This document shows positions 22,447-33,330 of a stretch of DNA of 64,000 bases, one piece after another. A program made the translations under genes and the position numbers. Position 1 is the first letter of the stretch. Every line of letters begins with the position of its first letter. The notes beneath the pieces are model-generated. The model worked only from the letters and a program-made list of their open reading frames with translations. It made no database searches and was not told the DNA's origin. Origin of the DNA: Malurus cyaneus samueli (Eukaryota; Chordata; Aves; Passeriformes; Maluridae); NCBI GenBank assembly GCA_009741485.1, contig VKON01002658.1, forward strand, positions 1 through 64,000. Reading direction: 5' to 3'.

Positions 22447-25400
22447 AGTGCAGGAAAGCATTTTTTTGATGCTCTCAGATGGAATTTTGGCACTTGGGAG
22501 CAACAGAAAAGCAGTTTTTTGAAGGTCCCAAATCGAGTTTGGTTCTGGGGAGGGCAGAAAAAGTGGTTTTTTTGAAGGACCTAAATGGCGTTTGGCACTG
22601 GGAAGCACAGGAAAGGCGTTTTTTTGGTGCTCCCAAGTGCAGTTTTGCACTGGGGAGAGGCAGGAAAGCATTTTTGATGCTCTCAATGCAGTTTGCACTG
22701 GGACGCAAGGAAAAGCGTTTTTTTGAAGGTCCAAACAGTGGTTGGCGTGGGGAATGCAGAAAAGCGGTTTTTTTTTTGAACTCCCAAAGAGTTTGGCACT
22801 GGGAGCACAGAGGAGCATTTTTTTTTGAAGGTTCTAATGGAGTTTGGCACTTGGGGACGAGGAAAGCGTTTTTTGAAGCTCCAAATGCAGTTTGGCACTG
22901 GGGAGTGCAGGAAAGTGTTTTGTTTTTTTTTTTTTTTTTATCTTCCAAAGGAGTTTGGCACTGAGGAACACAGGAAGCGTTTTTTTTTGATGCTCCAAAC
23001 CGAGTTTGGTGCTGGGGAGTGCAGGAAAGCATTTTTTTGATGCTCCCAGACCAAGTTTGGCATTGGGGAGGGCAGAGAGCATTTTCTTTTTTTGATGCTC
23101 CCAGACGGAGTTTGGCACTGGGGAGTGCAGGAAAGCGTTTTTTGAAGGTCGAAAATGCAGTTTGGCACTGGGGAGTGCAGGAAATGTTTTTTTTATGCTT
23201 CCAAATGGAGTTTTGGCACTGGGAGCACAGGAAAGCATTTATTGAAGCTCCCAAACAGAGTTTGGTGCTGGAGAGCGCAGGAAAGCGTTTTTGATGCTCC
23301 AGACATTTGGCACTGGGGAACAAGAAAGTATTTGTGAAGCTCCAAATGAGTTTGGTGCTGGGGACTCAGGAAACATTTTTTGATGCTCTCAATGGAGTTT
23401 GGTGCTGGGAGAGCAGGAAAATATTTTTTGATGCTCCCAGACAGAGTTTGGCACTGGGGAGGGCAGGAAAGCGTTTTTTGAAGGTTCCAAATGCAGTTTG
23501 GCACTGGGGAGTGCAGGAAAGTGTTTTTTTTTTTTTTGTTTTTTTTTTTTTTTTTTTATGCTTCCAAATGGAGTTTGGCACTGAGGAACACAGGAAAGCA
23601 TTTATTGAAGCTCCCAAACAGAGTTTGGTGTTGGGGAGTGCAGGAAAGCGGTTTTTTGATGCTTCCAAATGGAGTTTGGCATTGGGGAGGGCAGGGGAGC
23701 ATTTTTTTTTATGCTCCCAAACGGAGTTTGGCACTGGGAAGTGCAGAAAAGTGTTTTTTGAAGATCCCAAACCGAGTTTGGCATTGGGAGGGCAGGGGAG
23801 ATTTTTTTTTGATGCATCCAAATGGAGTTTGGCACTGGGAAGCGCAGAGGAGCATTTTTTTGATGCTCTCAAACCGAGTTTGGTGCTGGGGAGTGCAGGA
23901 AAGCATTTTTTTTTAAGCTCCCAATGAAATTTGGCACTGGGGAGCCGCAGGAAAGCATTTTTTGAATGCTCTCAAATGGAGTTTGGCACTGGGGAGAGCA
24001 GGAAAATATTTTTTGATGCTCCAGACAGAGTTTGGCACTGGGGAGTGTAGGAAAGCGTTTTTTTGAGGGTCCCAAAGGGAGTTTGGCACTGGGAGGGCAA
24101 GAGTGTTTTTCTGAAGCTCCCAAATGCAGTTTGGCACTGGGGACGCAGGAAAGCATTTTTTTGATGCTCCCAAACCGAGTTTGGTGCCGGGGAGTGCAGG
24201 AAAGCGTTTTTTTGAAGCTCCCAAACAGTGGTTGGCTTTGGGGAATGCAGAAAAGCGGTTTTTGGTGCTCCCAAACAGAGGTTGGCGCTGGGGAGGGCAG
24301 AAAAGCAGTTTTTGATGCTTCCAAAGGGAGTTTGGCGCTGGGGAGGGCATAAAAGCATTTTTCGAAGCTCCCAAACCGAGTTTGGTGCTGGAGAGCGCAG
24401 GAAAGCGTTTTTTTGAAGCTGCCAAATGGAGTTTGGCACTGGGGAGTGCAGGAAAACCATTTTTGATGCTCTCAAATGGAGTTTGGCACTGGAGAGCGCA
24501 GGAAAGTATTTTGTGAGGCTACCAAATGGAGTTTGGCACTGGAGAGGGCAGAAAAGTGGTTTTTTTTGAAGGACCTAAAACAGAGTTTGGTGCTGGGGAG
24601 TGCAGGAAAGCGTTTTTGGAAGGTCCCAAATGGATTTTGGCACTGGAGAGCGCAGGAAAGCGTTGTTTTTTGTTTTTTTTTTTTTGAACTTCCAATGGGA
24701 AGTTTGGCACTGGAGAGGGCAGGAAAGCACTTTTTTTGGCGCTCACCAAATGCAGTTGGGCACTGGGAGGGCAGAGGAGCATTTTTTTTTTTTTGATGCT
24801 CCCAAACAAGTTTGGCACTGGGGAGCGCAGGAAAGTGTTTTCTTGAGTCTTCCCAATGTAGTTTGAGGCTGGAGAGCGTGGAAAAGCATTTTTCTGAAGT
24901 CCACAAATGCAGTCTGGCACTGGAGAGCACAGGAAAAGCATTTTTTTGAAACTCCCAAAAGGATTTTGGCACTGAGGAGTGCAGGAAAGCGGTTTTTTGA
25001 AGCTCCCAAACCAAGTTTGGCATTGGGGAGGGCAGAGGAGCATTTTTTGATGCTCCCAAATGAAATTTGGCCCTGGGGAGCACAGGAAAGCGGTTTTTTT
25101 GAAGTCCCAAAGGAGTTTGGCACTGGGGAGGGCGAAAAGCATTTTTTGAAGTCCCCAAACTGAGTTTGGTCTGGGGAGTGCAGAAAGCGTTTTTTTTTTT
25201 TTTGTTTTTTTTTTTTTTTTTTTTTGATGCTCCCAAACGGAGTTTGGCACTGGCACAAGGAGGTACACGAAAGTGTTTTTTGAGTGCTCCAAATCGGATT
25301 TTGGCCTGGGAGCACAGAAAAGCTTTTTTTTTTATGCTCCCAATGATTTGGCACTGGGAGGGCAGGAAAAGCGTTTTTTGAAATGCTCTCAAAACAGAGT

Positions 25401-25960
25401 TTGGTGCTTGGGGAGTGCAGGAAACCTGTTTTTTTGAAGTGTCCTAAACCGAGTTTGTCACTGGGGAAGGTAAGAAAAGCGTTTTTTGAAGCTCCCAAAT
25501 GGAGTTTGGCACTGGGGAGCACAGAAAAGCATTTTTGAATGCTCTCAAACAGAGTTTGGCACTGGGGAGGGCAAGAGCATTTTTTTTTTTGATGCTCCAA
25601 ATGTAAGTTTGGCACTGGGGAGTGCAGGAAAGTATTTTGTGAAGCTCCCAAATGGAAGTTTGGGGTGCTGGGAGGGCAGAAAAGGGGTTTTTTTTGATGC
25701 TCCTAACATGATTTTGGCACTGGAGAGCACAGGAAAACTTTTTTTTTTTTTTTTCTTTTATTTTTTTTTTTTTTGGAACTCCAGAATGGATTTTGGACAC
25801 TGAGGGAGGGCATAAAAAGCATTTTATTAAGCTCCACAAAGGAGATTATTGGTCTGGAGGAGGGCAGAATAAGCGTTTTTTTTGAAAGGACGTAAGGGAG
25901 TTTGGTGCCTGAAGCACAGAAAGTGTTTTTTTTGAAGCTCCCAAACGGATTTTGGCCCTG
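22447..25960. repeat. 51-bp minisatellite array, copy 2
   Basis: About 69 units of the TTTGGCACTGGGGAGTGCAG repeat, longer than the truncated contig 1 copy. Long T runs occur at about 22920-22938, 23524-23556, 24670-24690, 25190-25225 and 25735-25775. The array passes directly into island k. A shorter reverse-complement copy is at 33331-35830. Confidence 0.95.
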
Positions 25961-26149
25961 GGGAGTGGCAGCAGCAGTTCCTTTTTGAGCTCCAGCTGTC
26001 ACCACATGGCAGGGATGGCACAAAGGGCAGCACCCCAAACATCTGGAGGGAGCAGAACAGCCCTAAAGGACCCTCAGGACCCAGTGCTGCTGTGGCACAA
26101 AATCTCAGCTGCTCTCTCCAAGATGATAAATTCAGATGACAGAAATGGA

Positions 26150-26225
26150 TTGGTTTTTGGTTGTTTTTTTTTGTTTTTTGTTGATTTTTTTGGGTTTTTG
26201 GGTTTTTTTTGTTTGTTTTTTGGGT

Positions 26226-26260
<35 letters not shown>

Positions 26261-26571
26261 GGTTTTTGGGTTTTTTTGGTTTTTTTTTGTGTTTGGTATT
26301 TTGGTTTTTTTTTTGTTGTTTGTTTTGGGGTTTTTTTTTTTGTTTTTTGGTTCTTTTTTTTTTGTTTTTTTTGGGGTTTTGGAGGTTTTTTGGTTTTGGG
26401 GCTTTTTTTGTTTCTTTGGGTTTTTGTTTTTGTTTTTTGGGGGTTTTGGGTTTTTTTGTTTTGGGGCTTTTTTGGTTTTTTTTGTTTTTGGTTTTTTTGT
26501 TGGTTTTTTGTGGGTTTTTGGGTTTTTTTTTTTTTTGGTTTTTTTGGTTTTTTTTTTTTTTCTTTTTTGAG
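26150..26571. repeat. T-rich low-complexity tract with G triplets
   Basis: About 420 bases of T runs punctuated by GG, GGG and GGGG. The reverse-complement arm has the equivalent A/C tract at 32716-33137, with different run lengths. The open frames full of F on one strand and K/N on the other arise from this composition. Confidence 0.95.
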
Positions 26572-27625
26572 AATGGAGATATATTTTGGCTCTGCAAAGA
26601 TGGGAACGCTGCGCTCCCATCACACCAATCACAAAGGAAAAGCCAAACCTGGCAATGGTGCCCGACCTTGGCACATCTGGACCTGCTTTCCCTTGCTTAA
26701 AACATTCCTGTGGTTCCATTCTGCTTCATTCTGGGTTTCATTTCCCAGAGGAGCTCTGGAAAAGGCACGTGGATGTCCTCCTGGCCTTCCCCTTTCATCT
26801 CTTTGTGTCCATCCTTCCTCTGCTGAGGGATATTCTCATCCAAGTTCCACATGCTCCATTTGAATAATTTTTTAAAATTATTTCTAATCGAGAGGTGAAC
26901 TGGTGATGGATTTTTTTTTTTTTTTAAGGTTGCCATCTGTACGAAAATGCTATTTCTAACCAACTTCTGTGATTTTTGGGGAGCGAGTTTTATACAGTTT
27001 GTTCATCTTGAGGAATCTCTTTACCTTCTATTCTTCCATCTCTGTCTGGTCTTCAAGATATGCTAATCAGTGTGTAAGTATATCCTTTCAAATAATTATC
27101 ATACATTATACTCTACTCATCTCTGTATAATTTCCTCATATGCATAATCGTATTTGACTTCCTTATGAATGTAAAAACCATCTTACCTTGGGCAAGTTAA
27201 TCTTCATTGATTGAATATCAAATTCATTTGAATGCGTTAGCAAAGCCTCGCCCCCTCCCTCCTGAACGGGAGAAAACGGGAGAGAAATGCACATTTCCCA
27301 TCCTGCTGCTGAAGGATTTGTGTTTGTTTGGTCTTTATTTTCTCATTTTACTCTCTTTTTGCTGCCCCACTTCTCTCTCTGTTTCTTTAAATAAAAGTTA
27401 CAAAGGAGAAAAAGCCAAAAAACAACGGCTCCTGCTTTATTTTTCAGATGAAAAATGCCTCTTTCTCTGTGCTTCTGAGAAGAATAATTAAGGAACCGCA
27501 GAAGCTCGATAATAACTTAACTTCAAAAGGGTGAAAAGCAAAGCCAAAAGTCCTCCAAATGAAACGCAATCCCCTCAGGAAATGCCGGTGTGGGAAATGA
27601 GGCTTTCTTCTTGAAACTGTTTGTG
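26572..27625. promoter_or_regulatory. Candidate regulatory element within island k
   Basis: An AT-rich core at about 27050-27235 holds ATGCTAAT (27060-27067), TAATTA (27093-27098), ATATGCATAAT near 27139, and CATTGATTGAATATC near 27207. These resemble POU/octamer, homeodomain and PBX/HOX-like sites. The right arm keeps the same motifs near 32080-32235. This is an inference from motif density; no expression evidence is available here. Confidence 0.4.
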
Positions 27626-27735
27626 GGCTTTGATAGAAACAAACCTCAGGTTTTGATAGAAACAAACCTCAGGTTTTGATAGAAACAAACCTCAGGTTTT
27701 GATAGAAATAAACCTCAGGTTTTGATAGAAACAAC
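27626..27735. repeat. 23-bp tandem repeat, about 4.5 units
   Basis: Units of GGTTTTGATAGAAACAAACC plus TCA start at 27649 and 27672. The reverse-complement arm has about four units at 31580-31668. Confidence 0.93.
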
Positions 27736-28063
27736 CCTCTCGCTGCTCCTCTGATGTTCCTGAACTTGGAGGGTGCCAAAAAAATGGGAACTGATCCTGA
27801 TTTTGCTCCTCCTCCTCCCAACCAGACCTGCAGCCTCCTGGAAATGTCCCTGAGCACCCTTTGGTGGGGTTGGGTATGAAAAAACCAGAATTTTTCTGCC
27901 CTGGATGTGCAGGAGTGACATCCCAGCTCTGATTTCAGCAGGGATGGATTTTTGGCTGGACAAAGCTGAGGATTCCCATGGGTGAGCTCCTGTTTTAGGG
28001 GAATTGTCCTGATGGTCACTGTGTTATTTCAGCAGCTCATCTGAGCTCATCTCATCTGTTTAA

Positions 28064-28497
28064 AGCATCCCTCATGAAGGCCTCAACTCCTAAATAACTT
28101 CAGTTGTTTAAAATCAGTTATGAATTTTAAAATTCAGTTATTTAAAACCCTGATGGAGCTTTGGGAACTGCTGGAAGTGCCCCCATTCCAGGACAGGGAT
28201 GCAGGAAAATCTCCCAACCCCACTGCTCAGTTTCTGTCCCCAAATCCCAACCTACGAGATTCTCCCAGCTATTAAAGTTTAGGCTAGCATCCCTCATGAA
28301 GGCCTCAACTCCTAAATAACTTCAGTTGTTTAAAATCAGTTATGAATTTAAAATTCAGTTATTTAAAACCCTGATGGAGCTTTGGGAACTGCTGGAAGTG
28401 CCGCCCATTCCAGGACAGGGATGCAGGAAATCTCCAACCCACTGCTCAGTTTCTGTCCCCAAATCCACCTACGAGATTCTCCCAGCTATTAAAGTTT
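28064..28497. repeat. 222-bp direct duplication in the left arm
   Basis: AGCATCCCTCATGAAGG begins at 28064 and again at 28286, and the sequence then matches to GCTATTAAAGTTT in both copies. The right arm has only one copy (31053-31265). The arms therefore differ by a whole repeat unit, as two alleles could. Confidence 0.92.
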
Positions 28498-28755
28498 AAC
28501 ATTTTTCAAAACTTTTGTTTTGCCTTTAAAAAAAAAAAAGCCAAAAACAATAACAAAGAAAAAAAAAAAAAAAAAATCCATGTGAAATGCCATTAAGCTC
28601 GACAACCCACGCAGATTTAAGCTCAGCTGGCGCAAAAACAGGAAAGCGGGAAATGCCCCGGTGATATTTCCTTATCCAGAATTTAGGAAGGAAATGATCA
28701 TTCAAACCCGGGGGTATTTGTGTGGCAGAGCACGAACTGTCCAGAAAGGAGCCCC
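28498..28755. other. Spacer S1, left entry, copy 1
   Basis: About 260 bases with A-rich tracts, then CCTTATCCAGAATTTAGG. The same segment is at 42412-42690 in contig 3, where it is preceded by different DNA. It is therefore the first part of the spacer shared by two fold-backs. Confidence 0.85.
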
Positions 28756-30440
28756 AGGCTGGCTGAGCTGGGGATGGGGGTGCTGGGGGGGTGGGGAGGG
28801 GGTTCTGGGATTTGGACAGGGGTGTTGGGGACCTGGCAGGGGAGTTATGGGGATTTGGGAAGGGCTAGGGGTGGGTTGAGCAGGGAGTGTTGGGGGCTGG
28901 GAGGAGGTGCTGGGGAATTCTGGGTGGCAAGAGTGTTGGGGGCTGATAGAGGTTATGGAGTTGGGCAGGGGTGCAGGGGGGTGGGCAGGGGATTATGGGG
29001 GGTGTTGGGCAGTCTGGAAGTGTGGAGTGTGCAGGGAGGTTGGGGGGTGGCAGGAGAGGTTTTGGGCGTGGGAGTTTAGGGGGCAGGTGGCTGGGCAGGG
29101 GGTGTGGGGCGGTGGGAGGGAGTTATGGGGGTGTTGGGCAGGGGTTCTGGGGTTGGGCAGGGGGCAGGGGGTTCTGGGGGCTGGGAAGGGAGGTTATGGG
29201 ATTTGGGCAGGGGGTTATGGGAATTTGGGCAGCGGGGTGATGTGGGGCTGGCAGGGGTTATGGGAGCTAGGGAGGGGTGCTGGGGGATTCTGGGGGGCTG
29301 GGCAGGGGTGCTGGCAGGAGGGTGTTGGGGGCTAGGCAGGGGGTTCTGGAGGGCTGGGGAGGGGGTTCTGGGGGTGTTGGGGCAGGGGGTTCTGGTGAGT
29401 TGGGAAGGAGGGCAGGGGGTGTTGGGAGCTGGATAGAGGGTTATGGGTTTTGGCAGGGGAGGTCAGGGGGGCTGGAAGGGTTTTCTGGGGGCTGGATAGA
29501 GGGTTATGGAGAGTTGGGCAGGGGGTGTTGGGGGGTTCTGGGCCGGGGGGTTGGGATAGTTAGGGTGCTGGGGGCTGGGCAGGGGGGTTGGTGTTGGGCA
29601 GGGGGGTTTTGGGGGCTGGGCAGGGGGTGCTGGGGTGCTGGGCAGGAGTGTAGAGGTTGGGCAGGGGGGTTCTGGGGGCTTGGGGTGTTGGAGGTTGGGC
29701 AGGGGGTTTTGGGGAGTGGGGGATTCTGGGGGGCTGGGGAGGGGTGTTGGGGATTTGGGTAGGGGTGTTTGGGGCTGGGCAGGGGGTGCTGGAGGGCTGG
29801 AGAGGGGTGTTGGGGAGTTGGGGGGGAGGGGGTTTGGGGGGCTGGGCAGGAGGGTGTTTGGGCGTGGGGGGTTATGGGGGGCTGGAGGGGGCTTCTGGGG
29901 AGTTGGACAGCGGGGTGATGTGGGGCTGGGCAGGGGTTATGGGGGGCTGGGGAGGGGGTGGGGGGATTCTGGGGGCTGGGCAGGGGTGTTCAGGGGGCTG
30001 GGGGTGTTGGAGGGTTGGGCAGGGGGTTCTGAAGGGCTGGGGAGGGGGGCATTGGGGAGTTGGACAGGGGGTGTTGGGGGAAGGGAAGAGGATGTTGGGG
30101 GGCTGGGAGGGGGTGTTGGGGGCTGGGCACGGGGGTGTTGAGATTTGGACAGGGGGGTTTGGGCTGGGCAGGAGGTTCTGGGGGTTGGGGAGGGGGGTGT
30201 TGGGGGTTGGGTGGGGGGTGTTGGGAGCTGGAAGAGGTTATGGGTGTTGGGCAGGGGGTTCAGGGGGCTGGGAAGGGGGTGTTGGGGGGCTGGGAGGAGG
30301 TTTCTGGGGGCTGGGAAGGGTTTTCTGGGGGGGCTGAGCAGGGGGGTTCTGGAGGGCTGAGCAGGGGGTGTTGGGGGCTCGATAGGGCCATTCTGGGGCG
30401 CTGGGCAGGGAGTGTTGGGGCGCTGGGCAGGGGGTGTTAG
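28756..30440. repeat. G-rich minisatellite array, copy 1 (spacer S1)
   Basis: An irregular array of about 20-35-bp units built from GGGCTGGGCAGGGGGTT, TCTGGGG and TTATGGGA. Nearly every unit has several runs of three or more G on the plus strand, so the array has very high G-quadruplex potential. The open frames rich in G and W are compositional. A noisier copy is at 42691-44400. Confidence 0.95.
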
Positions 30441-31052
30441 GCAGGGGGATTCCGGGGGCTCCAGCCGCCATCTCCATCCCTCCAACCCCATTCCCTTTTT
30501 TTCAGCAGCGATTTTTCCCTGCCATCCTCCTCCAGAGCCGCCCTGCAGCCGTGTCCAGCCGTGCCAGCCCTCGGTGGGAGGGAGCTGCCGCTCCGAGTGG
30601 GCTGACGGATGTCCGGCTGTCCTGGCACCGTCCAGCCTGGGAAACCTGGCCATATGGGACCCTGTCTGTGCCACGGCCAGCCCTGGGCCAGCAGGGACGA
30701 GGCTCGGGCTATTTTCAGCTCTCAGGAGCGGGAAGGAAATGTGTGTTACGTAGTGGAAAAGGGGGAAGTTTTGGGGATGGCTGGAGAAGCCATCAGTGCA
30801 GCGTGCAGGCGAGATTATATTCTGATTAATCAAGTTAATGTACTGTATGCTGTTAACGCTGAAATTTTCAGAAGAGGCGTGGCCACTTTGTGTGATGGGG
30901 GTTTGATTATTCTGGATTACAACGGGCTAATTCCCTACAAAAACCAGCTTTTTTTTCCTTTTTAAATTTTTCTACCAGTGAGATATTTTGCTTCATACCT
31001 CTGGAAAACCTTCCTGCTCAGCTCTCAGACTCCTTCCCAGCCTGGACCAGCA
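30441..31052. promoter_or_regulatory. Island n at the right end of spacer S1
   Basis: A non-repetitive sequence. Around 30810-30860 it contains a GATTAATC palindrome (30824-30831), GTTAATG and TGTTAACGC. These resemble paired-type homeodomain or HNF1-like half sites. The last 90 bases align weakly with noisy sequence at 44430-44513 (TATCCTC, CTCTCAA, CTTCCC), which fixes the right boundary of S1. Function is inferred from motifs only. Confidence 0.35.
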
Positions 31053-33330
31053 AACTTTAATAGCTGGAGAATCTCGTAGGTTGGGATTTGGGGACAGAGT
31101 GAGCAGTGGGGTTGGGAGATTTTCCTGCATCCCTGTTCCTGGAATGGGGCACTTCCAGCAGTTCCCAAAGCTCCATCAGGGTTTTTAAATAACTGAATTT
31201 TAAATTCATAACTGATTTTAAACAACTGAAGTTATTTAGGAGTTGAGGCCTTCATGAGGGATGCTTTAAACAGATGAGATGAGCTCAGATGAGCTGCTGA
31301 ATTAACACAGTGACCATCAGGAAATTCCCCTAAAACAGGAGCTCACCATGGAATCCCAGCTTTGTCCAGCCAAAAATCCATCTCTGCTGAAATCAGAGCT
31401 GGATGTCACTCCTGCACATCGGGCAGAAAAATTCTGGTTTTTTCATACCCAACCCCACCAAAGGGTGCTCAGGGACATTTCCAGGAGCTGCAGGTCTGGT
31501 TGGGAGGAGGAGGGAAAAATCAGGATCAGTTCCCATTTTTTGGCGCCTCCAAGTCAGGAACATCAGAGGAGCAGCGAGAGGGTTTGTTTCTATCAAAACC
31601 TGAGGTTTGTTTCTATCAAAACCTGAGGTTTGTTTCTATCAAAACCTGAGGTTTGTTTCTATCAAAGCCCACAAACAGTTTCAAGAAGAAAGCCTCATTT
31701 CCCACACCGGCATTTCCTGAGGGGATTGCGTTTCATTTGGAGGACTTTTGGCTTTGCTTTTCACCCTTTTGAAGTTAAGTTATTATCGAGCTTCTGCGGT
31801 TCCTTAATTATTCTTCTCAGAAGCACAGAGAAAGAGGCATTTTTCATCTGAAAAATAAAGCAGGAGCCGTTTTTATTTGGCTTTTTCTCCTTTGTAACTT
31901 TTATTTAAAGAGACAGAGAGAGAAGTGGGGCAGCAAAAAGAGAGTAAAATGAGAAAATAAAGACCAAACAAACACAAATCCTTCAGCAGCAGGATGGGAA
32001 ATGTGCATTTCTCTCCCGTTTTCTCCCGTTCAGGAGGGAGGGGGCGAGGCTTTGCTAACGCATTCAAATGAATTTGATATTCAATCAATGAAGATTAACT
32101 TGCCCAAGGTAAGATGGTTTTTACATTCATAAGGAAGTCAAATACGATTATGCATATGAGGAAATTATACAGAGATGAGTAGAGTATAATGTATGATAAT
32201 TATTTGAAAGGATATACTTACACACTGATTAGCATATCTTGAAGACCAGACAGAGATGGAAGAATAGAAGGTAAAGAGATTCCTCAAGATGAACAAACTG
32301 TATAAAACTCGCTCCCCAAAAATCACAGAAGTTGGTTAGAAATAGCATTTTCGTACAGATGGCAACCTTAAAAAAAAAAAAAATCCCACCAGTTCACCTC
32401 TCGATTAGAAATAATTTTAAAAATTATTCAAATGGAGCATGTGGAACTTGGATGAGAATATCCCTCAGCAGAGGAAGGATGGACACAAAGAGATGAAAGG
32501 GGAAGGCCAGGAGGACATCCACGTGCCTTTTCCAGAGCTCCTCTGGGAATGAAACCCAGAATGAAGCAGAATGAACACAGGAATGTTTTAACAGGGAAAG
32601 CAGGTCCAGATGTGCCAAGGTCGGGCACCATTGCCAGGTTTGGCTTTTCCTTTGTGATTGGTGTGATGGGAGCGCAGCGTTCCCATCTTTGCAGAGCCAA
32701 AATATATCTCCATTCTCAAAAAGAAGAAAAAAAAAAAAAACAAAACCAAAAAACAAAAAAAACCCAAAAAACCCCAAAAAAAAAAAAAAAACCCAAGAGA
32801 ACAAAAAAAAACCAAAAAAAGCCCCAAACCAAAAAAACCCCAAAACCCCAAAAAACAACAAAAACCCAAGAAAACAAAAAAAGCCCCAAAACCAAAAAAC
32901 CTCCAAACCCCAAAAAAAACAACAAAAAAACCAAAAGAACCAAAAAAAAAACCAAAAAAAAAAAACAAACCAACAAACAAAAAAAAAACCAAAAATACAA
33001 ACAAAAAAACCAAAAAACCCAAAAAACAACAAAAAAAAAAAACCCAACCCCCAAAAAACCCAAAAAAACAAAAAAAACCCAAAAAACCCAAAAAAAATCA
33101 AAAAAAAAAAAAAAAAAACAACCAAAAAAAAACCAATCCCATTTCTGTCATCTGAATTTATCATATTGGAGAGAGCAGCCGAGATTTTGTGCCACAGCAG
33201 CACTGGGTCCTGAGGGCCCTTCAGGGTTGTGCTGCTCCCTCCAGATGTTTGGGGTGCTGCCCTTTGTGCCATCCCTGCATGTGGGACAGCTGGAGCTCAA
33301 AAAGGAACCGCTGCTGCTGCTCCCCAACAC
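31053..33330. other. Reverse complement of island k (right arm)
   Basis: Mirrors 25961-28497. It begins at AAACTTTAATAGCTGG, runs through a 23-bp repeat (31580-31668) and the motif-rich core (32080-32235), and ends at the A/C tract (32716-33137). It differs from the left arm by homopolymer indels, the absent 222-bp duplication and occasional substitutions. Confidence 0.88.

Larger units (their letters stand above)
25961..28497. other. Island k, left arm of the contig 2 fold-back
   Basis: A non-repetitive block whose reverse complement occupies 31053-33330. Coordinates pair to a sum near 59300 (for example 27515 with 31785). It holds a T/G tract, a motif-rich island, a 23-bp repeat and a 222-bp duplication, each listed separately. 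No gene is visible. Confidence 0.85.

Noticed and set aside
25827..26719. Lysine/asparagine-rich or phenylalanine-rich open frames
   Set aside because: They are translations of the T/G low-complexity tract and its complement.
28661..30440. Glycine/tryptophan-rich open frames up to 226 codons
   Set aside because: They are compositional products of the G-rich minisatellite and occur in several overlapping frames.
28756..30440. Possible telomeric or interstitial telomere repeat
   Set aside because: The G-rich units lack the TTAGGG register and have a much longer, irregular period.
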